Positions 7,320 through 11,992 of a stretch of 11,992 bases of DNA are shown here, one piece after another. Origin of the DNA: Cyclostephanos tholiformis (lineage: Eukaryota > Bacillariophyta > Thalassiosirophyceae > Thalassiosirales > Thalassiosiraceae); NCBI GenBank assembly GCA_036939975.1, contig JALLPB010000963.1, positions 1 through 11,992 of the forward strand, given 5' to 3'. The translations under genes were made by a program, and so were the position numbers. The stretch's first letter is position 1. The number at the start of each line of letters is the position of its first letter. Below the pieces are notes generated by a model. The model saw nothing but the letters and a program-made list of their open reading frames with translations, did no database searches and was not told the DNA's origin.

Positions 7320-10300
7320 CTAATCAAAACGCGAGTGTCTATTCGGGGGCATCGCTTTGTACTCCGACACATCTCCTTCGCTGAATTCGATCTTCTCGTG
7401 CGTTTTCAGAGCACGTTGAAGATATCGTTGTCGTTCCTGTTAAATTTCAAGAGCAGTACGTTCGTGATTTGAATCGATTAATACTTATTGATAATTTGGC
7501 ATTCGAGGATCTTACTATAAGTACTTACCATGCTAGCCCAGAATGGGATCTTATCGAACTCGTAGTAAGGAATGCGCACTACCGTCCAGCCCTTCTTTTT
7601 GAGCAGACGATACTTCAACACGGTATGGCCGAGGCTGAAGAGATAATAGATACTATGAGTCGACGAAAAAGTAATCGCAGAAGGTGACATGCCCCAAAAA
7701 TGAAACTTACACGCGGGGCGCGATCTTTGCCCCGCTGTTCATCGATAGCAGGTCTTCTCTCGTCGACGCCATGGCAGTGAAATGATGAGGTCCGTCGAAC
7801 TCCACGGCCACCTTCTTCCACCGTCCTTCCTCGCGGTCGACGTCGAAGTCGTACAGGGCAGTGTGGGTCCAGGCACTGTCCTCCTCGAGGACGATGGCGA
7901 CGTCGACGTCCTCGTCATATTCGTTGCGATGCGCGACCTTCATCAAGCTTAGGGTCTGACTGATAGCCCTGTGACGGCTGCTGCTCTGCTTGCCACGGCT
8001 CTTCTCCGTGTTCCACTTTGCTTCGAGGTAATCACGGAATTCAACGGGGACGAACTGGACGGCGGCGGGACAATCTTTGCTCAATAGGAAGTACGATTGC
8101 CACAGTTGATGAGCGTGCTCGATTTGTATCACATCCACCTCGTCGTCATCTTCATCGGCGCCGTCGATCTTGTGGAAGGGCGACGCGGCATGGAATATGC
8201 TTTGTAGCAAGGTCACCACCACCGAATCGTAATTCTCGAGCACTGTCAAAGACCAAGCGATATTCGCCTGCTCCTGTGCTCCCAGACCTATACGTTTCAA
8301 CGTAGCAGCAGGAGGGAAGCGATCGTCATATCCCTTTCTTAGATGCGATGCATTCGTCTGATCTCCAACGTTCATCCGTCGCAACAGAAAACGCGAGGCT
8401 TCACCGGGAAACGCAGCGTACATTTCGCCGAAATTCGGCGTCAAGTACAACCTGGCCTGTACCCAAAGGAGGATGGAAATTTCCGCGGTCGTAAAGCGTC
8501 CGTCGGCGCGGTTATTGCGATGATGAAGCTTCCTTATGTCGCCGCAACTACTAGCGATGATCCTCTCCAGTGATTCTTCGTAAATGGCGGACAATACCGC
8601 CCGATTATCGAGTCGGCCGTGCGCCATAGCAGTCGCCATTTGCACCAGGTCGGCGCACGTCCACCCGATCAACGGACGACGCCGACGTCGTTCCGACCCC
8701 CTTCCACCGCCGCCATCGTCGATCCAATAATCTCGGATGGCCTCGACCAGTTGGATGAGCGCGTCGCCGACATTGCCGTTGTCCGAACCCATCGTCCCCA
8801 AGGCCCAAGCGATCTGTATCGCGTCCCTCGGCAGGAGGTCGACGTCGTCATCATTGCGTTTGCGAACGACGCCGCCCCCGTCGTCCCCTCCGACGCGATC
8901 GGCGATGGAGGAAACGATACGACGCGTGGCCTCATTCGCGAGGGTCGTCATCATTGACCCCCCCTCCCCAGTGCCGCACGCGCCACGCGTGGCGTAGGAC
9001 CAAGCGACGTTAGAGAGCTCGCTCCACGTGCAATCACCCATGAGAGTCGTCGTCGTCGTCGACGACGTCGTTCTACCCCGGGCCCGTCCTTTCTCGTCCC
9101 CCCCCCCACCCGAATGACGACATAGCGCGATCGCGGCGGCGTCGAACATCCTAATGGCGTTGTCATCGCATCCGTCGCGGTACGATGCGGCGGCATCTTT
9201 GCGATCGTCATCGTTCGTGGGATCATCGTCGCCTCCCGGGAAGGCGACGACGTTGTCGACGGGGAACTCGACGAACGTGACGAAGTCGTCATTGCCAGCG
9301 TGTTCGTACGACGACGACGACGACGACAAGGTTGCAGACCGCGTCCTTGGCATCCGCTCGGTCCTTCGCGGTCCCTCCCACCCCGGCGGACGATCGCGCG
9401 GGCTTACGATCGCGTATGCCCATAGGAGCATGGATAGCTCGCCAGGCCTCATCGTCGTAGTCGATGTCGTAATCGACGACGGGTAGGAGGAGGAGGGAGT
9501 CTCGTCTCCCTCTGCCATACCCTCCACTTCCCCTCCCCCAAGGCGCTCGATGACGCGCATCGCGATGAGATCGAGGGCGACGTCGACCGCCGCCATCAGC
9601 GCGTCGTCCATGTCATCGAGATCGTAATCGTCGTTCGCGCCCGCCCCCGTCTTCGTCGCGATCGTCGTTCGAGATGACGACGACGACGACGAGACCGCGA
9701 GGTCCGATATGACGTCGCCGCGCAGGTCCCACGTCGTCGTCGTGATTCCACCGACGACGCCCCCCCCCACGGCGTATTCGTTACCCCCCCCCCTCGTCGC
9801 ACGTATCGGTCGTAGTCTCGATCGCGAATATGGCGTGCGTCGACGCGACGAGGGGTGGTAATATTCGACGTGTCGCGCGATCGACCAGGCGGCGTTGCAA
9901 AGCTGTCGAGGGGACAGCGCGCCCGGACGCGACGCGAAGTGCTCGTTGAGCACGTTCATCGTTCGAATTAGCGATCCCGCGTACCGTCGTCGTTTCTTTC
10001 GCGCCTCCTCCTCCTCCTCCTCCTCTTTTTTATCCTCCTCCTCGCTCCACCCCCTTCCGTCCATGGGATGTCCCCCGCCCCCTCCCCCCCCCCCCCTCGT
10101 ACTACTCCTCCTCCTCCGTCCCGACACCAATTTGGAACTCAACGTCAGCGCGCACACCACGTTGGCGGCGTTGCACTTGCGCGGATCGGAATCCAGCAAT
10201 GCCTCGAGTACGGCGTTCGCGCGCACGACGTTGATGATGTCGTTTTCGTCGTTGCAGTTGCTTTCGTTGGACGACGACTGTGACGACCGTGACGACGGTG

Positions 10301-10937
10301 ATGACGACGACGTGGCGGCGGCGAGCTTTATCCTGCGCTGCGTCTCGATCGACGAGACGTAATCGGCATCCCACGGATCCCGCCTCCGGGCGGCGGGGGA
10401 TGGCGACGAAGACGACGACGACGGAGACGGAGACGAAGACGAAGACGAAGACGACGTCGTATTCGAATTCTTCCCCCTCAAGGCCCGCGTCCTCCCCCAC
10501 GGGATGGATCGTTTTACCCCCCGATTCGCCATGCCCGTTTTCCTCGTCGAGTCCGTGGTCGTCGTCGTGATCGTCGTCGTGATCGTCATCATCGCGACAT
10601 CGTCGCCGGGAGCGGCCGTTCGTCGACATCCCCTTCTCTTCGTCGGACTATATCCTGCCGTCCTCTCGAATGATGACGATGATGATGACGACGATGATGA
10701 TGACGACGATGATGATGATGACGATGATGATGAAGGTGAGGATGCCGACAACGACCCCTCCAAGCCGACCGCGGATGAATGATCATGTCCACCACCCCGA
10801 TGTACACCACGTGTCATCCTAGTCGTCGTCGTTAATTTCGGCGAGAAGGCCGCGCATACGACGATTACGATATGGAGGAGGAGGAGGGGCGCGAGAGTCA
10901 GTTTTGTCATTCCGAGGAACGAAGATGACGATGCCAT
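7320..10937 (-). CDS. Plastid-targeted RAP-domain protein with OPR/FASTK-like helical repeats; three exons, 1149 aa
   Basis: Exons in transcript order are 10937-7711, 7634-7529 and 7436-7320 (3450 nt, stop TAG). The N-terminus holds a signal-peptide-like hydrophobic stretch (TLAPLLLLHIVIVVCAAFSPK); CAAFSP resembles the diatom ASAF motif, so entry through the ER into a secondary plastid is likely. A 21-serine run (69-89) and other Ser, Gly and Glu runs follow. Repeated helical motifs of the LxxAxWxxA type recur from about 337 to 950: RQLCNAAWSIAR, GELSMLLWAYAI, SELSNVAWSYAT, RDAIQIAWALGT, AEISILLWVQAR, EQANIAWSLTVL. These resemble octotricopeptide/FASTK repeats that bind RNA. The RAP domain spans about 1046-1105 (EFDGPHHF, then LGHTVLKYRLLKKKGW and RIPYYEFDKIPFW) and ends in ERQRYLQRALKTH. 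RAP proteins act in organelle RNA processing, stability or translation; the target is unknown. Start alternatives are Met1 (10937) and Met10 (10910). Confidence 0.92.
7437..7528 (-). other. Intron 2 of the RAP gene (92 nt)
   Basis: On the minus strand the donor is AGCATG|gtaagt and the acceptor atttaacag|GAA, phase 0. The join reads PFWASM-ERQRYLQRALKTH, matching the conserved end of RAP proteins of this type. Confidence 0.94.
7635..7710 (-). other. Intron 1 of the RAP gene (76 nt), inside the RAP domain
   Basis: On the minus strand the donor is CGCGT|gtaagt and the acceptor ctcttcag|C, phase 2. The join turns the terminal PRV-stop into PRV-LGHTVLKYRLLKKKGW, completing the RAP fold. Without splicing the frame ends in TAA overlapping the donor. 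Confidence 0.95.
10671..10733. repeat. Trinucleotide microsatellite encoding 21 serines in the RAP gene
   Basis: Sixty-three bases of mixed gat/gac triplets on the plus strand, read as TCA/TCG serine codons on the minus strand (residues 69-89). It follows the plastid presequence in a region expected to be unstructured, so length changes of three bases would be tolerated. Confidence 0.9.
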
Positions 10938-11319
10938 CGTCGTGATAAATTGCCTTAGTCGCTTTTTTATATCTTAACCACGCAACCGCCGTCCTCGAAC
11001 GTATCGCGTATAGTGGTGATTGTGAGATGGGAGATATCGAGAGCCGAGGGGAGGGATGCGATGATGGCGGATTCAAATATTAATATCAGGTAATTTAGAG
11101 TACCATATCGTGGGGAAAAAAGATCGGGAGTCACTCCTTCAAGCGGTCTGTCCGTGGTCTCGGGAGGATACTTTCTTACGTCACTGTCTCTCTCTCCCTA
11201 AAAAAAACACGAGAGAAGAAAAAACAACAACAACAACAACAACAACACGCTCGCTCTCGACCAACAAACCATCGTCTACTACAATTGTAATATTTTATAT
11301 TTCTAACAATCCCCCAACC
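10938..11319. promoter_or_regulatory. Divergent promoter region between the RAP gene and the small plastid-protein gene
   Basis: This 382-bp region separates two start codons pointing away from each other. A TATA-like stretch at 10963-10972 (minus strand atataaaaaa) sits about 30 bp from the RAP gene's first ATG. ACGTCA at 11178-11183, about 140 bp before the other ATG, is followed by a CT-rich run. The last 100 bp hold an (AAC)8 tract, probably in the 5' UTR. Shared regulation is plausible but only inferred from orientation. Confidence 0.55.
11223..11246 (+). repeat. (AAC)8 tract in the probable 5' leader
   Basis: Eight perfect AAC triplets about 75-95 bp before the ATG at 11320. Unstructured CAA-rich leaders are known to favour translation in some systems (the TMV omega leader is the classic case); whether this one does so is inference. 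Confidence 0.8.
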
Positions 11320-11961
11320 ATGTACAAGTCCGTCATCGTCCTCGCCGCAATCGTCGCATCGGCCTCGGCATTCGTACCGGCTCCCAGGTGAGTAAAAGAA
11401 ATTAGTCAATCGGCAACGTTATGAAATAACCGTGGTGATGATGATGACGACGATATATTGTTTATTCGACGATTGAGGGGGGGATGTGCGAGCGGGGAGA
11501 GGGGAGAGGTAAGGGGAGAGGGGGGGGCGGGACACGACGACGACGACGACGACGACTTTGTCCCATCCAATTTCTCCCCCCCTCCCTCTCATGCCACCAC
11601 GGGACGGTCCCCTCAATTATTCATCGACCCCTTCGCCATCACTTTCGTCATGGCACACACACGCACACACACACCCATCCCCCCCCCCCCCCCCCCCCCC
11701 CCCCTCCTCTCTCATATTTGTTCCCCCTCGTTATCAACTCTTTTTACCCATACGTCCCATATTCTCAACCTCACGCCCTATAATTCATATATATATATGT
11801 ATATATATAGACAAATTGTCTCGAAGACAGCCATCCGTGCCGAGGACGTCGATTACGAGGCCCAATTCAAGAAATTGCAGAAGGAGGCGGAGGAACGCCT
11901 CGACGACAAGGTCGAGGAATTGATGAGGAACATCGATACCGTCGGTACTACTGCCAAGTAA
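11320..11961 (+). CDS. Small plastid-targeted protein of unknown function; two exons, 72 aa
   Basis: Exons are 11320-11387 and 11811-11961 (219 nt, stop TAA). The start context is ccccaaccATG. Residues 1-18 form a classic signal peptide (MYKSVIVLAAIVASASA), and SASAFVPAPR carries the ASAF motif with the conserved Phe at +1, so import into the diatom plastid is strongly suggested. The remainder, after RQIVSKTAIRAEDVDYEAQF, is a charged, probably helical segment (KKLQKEAEERLDDKVEELM) with coiled-coil character, ending NIDTVGTTAK. The mature protein would be about 40-54 residues. It has no cysteine and no transmembrane span after the presequence. I do not recognise the family; a small subunit or regulator of a plastid complex is one possibility. 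The intron falls just after the presequence cleavage motif, so targeting and mature parts are on separate exons. Confidence 0.85.
11388..11810 (+). other. Intron of the small plastid-protein gene (423 nt), microsatellite-rich
   Basis: Donor CCCAG|gtgagt and acceptor tatatatag|A, phase 2, rebuild the codon AG|A (Arg). The intron contains a (GAC/CGA)n tract near 11534-11557, a (CA)n tract at about 11653-11674, a 26-base C-run at 11679-11704, and an (AT)n tract at about 11787-11808 that abuts the acceptor. No small RNA gene was recognised in it. Confidence 0.88.
11679..11704. repeat. Homopolymer C26
   Basis: Twenty-six consecutive C in the intron, directly after a CA-repeat. A run this long is prone to sequencing and replication slippage, so its true length is uncertain. 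Confidence 0.9.
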
Positions 11962-11992
11962 AAGAGGATACCTCGTACGAAAAAAAAAAAAA

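Noticed and set aside
7385..7687. Plus-strand open frame that reads DLNRLILIDNLAFEDL and SPEWDLIELVVRN, faintly like a ligand-gated channel segment
   Set aside because: It is the antisense of exons 2 and 3 and intron 2 of the RAP gene, whose minus-strand reading matches a known domain with good splice sites. The likeness is a few residues only.
10504..10782. Plus-strand open frame with a long Asp run
   Set aside because: It is the antisense of the poly-Ser tract of the RAP gene and has no other support.
11458..11783. Overlapping Pro/Arg/His-rich plus-strand frames near 11458-11783
   Set aside because: They lie in the intron of the small plastid-protein gene and come from C-runs and CA repeats.

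Overview
The window looks like nuclear DNA from a photosynthetic stramenopile, most likely a diatom. Four things point that way. There are spliceosomal GT-AG introns of about 76-423 nt. One gene starts with a DUF6824 domain (the DVLFGKG...HHGN..FR motif), which is abundant in diatoms. Two genes carry N-terminal presequences with an ASAF-type plastid-import motif (SASAFVP and CAAFSP). The C-terminal RAP domain is of the diatom type. There is no sign of operons, ribosome binding sites, rRNA, tRNA or CRISPR. Species cannot be told from this sequence alone.

Layout. (1) 1-134: the last two or three copies of a 36-bp tandem repeat that reads as a 12-residue DGLELGxxLG repeat and may be the 3' end of a gene off the left edge. 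(2) About 102-1445: a degenerate satellite of eight units of roughly 133-230 bp, rich in homopolymers and triplets, with no credible gene. (3) 1446-1787: an upstream region with a 49/53-bp tandem duplication, an ACGTCA motif and a TATA-like stretch. (4) 1788-6970 (+): a five-exon gene of 1560 codons that I reassembled: DUF6824, then a degenerate kinase-like segment, an AAA_16/STAND-type ATPase, and a helical/TPR region. (5) 6971-7319: a convergent intergenic spacer with nothing recognisable. (6) 7320-10937 (-): a three-exon gene for a 1149-residue plastid-targeted protein with octotricopeptide/FASTK-like helical repeats and a RAP domain; the RAP domain is split by an intron, so a single-ORF reading loses its second half. 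(7) 10938-11319: a 382-bp divergent promoter region. (8) 11320-11961 (+): a two-exon gene for a 72-residue plastid-targeted protein of unknown function.

The genes are ordinary neighbours, not an operon. The ATPase gene and the RAP gene converge; the RAP gene and the small plastid-protein gene diverge from a shared promoter region and both products appear plastid-bound. The most distinctive item is the ATPase gene. Its core is laid out like bacterial trifunctional Ser/Thr kinase-ATPase-sensor histidine kinases, but it has a stramenopile DUF6824 domain at the front, no visible kinase catalytic motifs, and no GAF or histidine-kinase part at the end. All exon joins were chosen by splice-site consensus, reading phase and family motif continuity; none has transcript support here.
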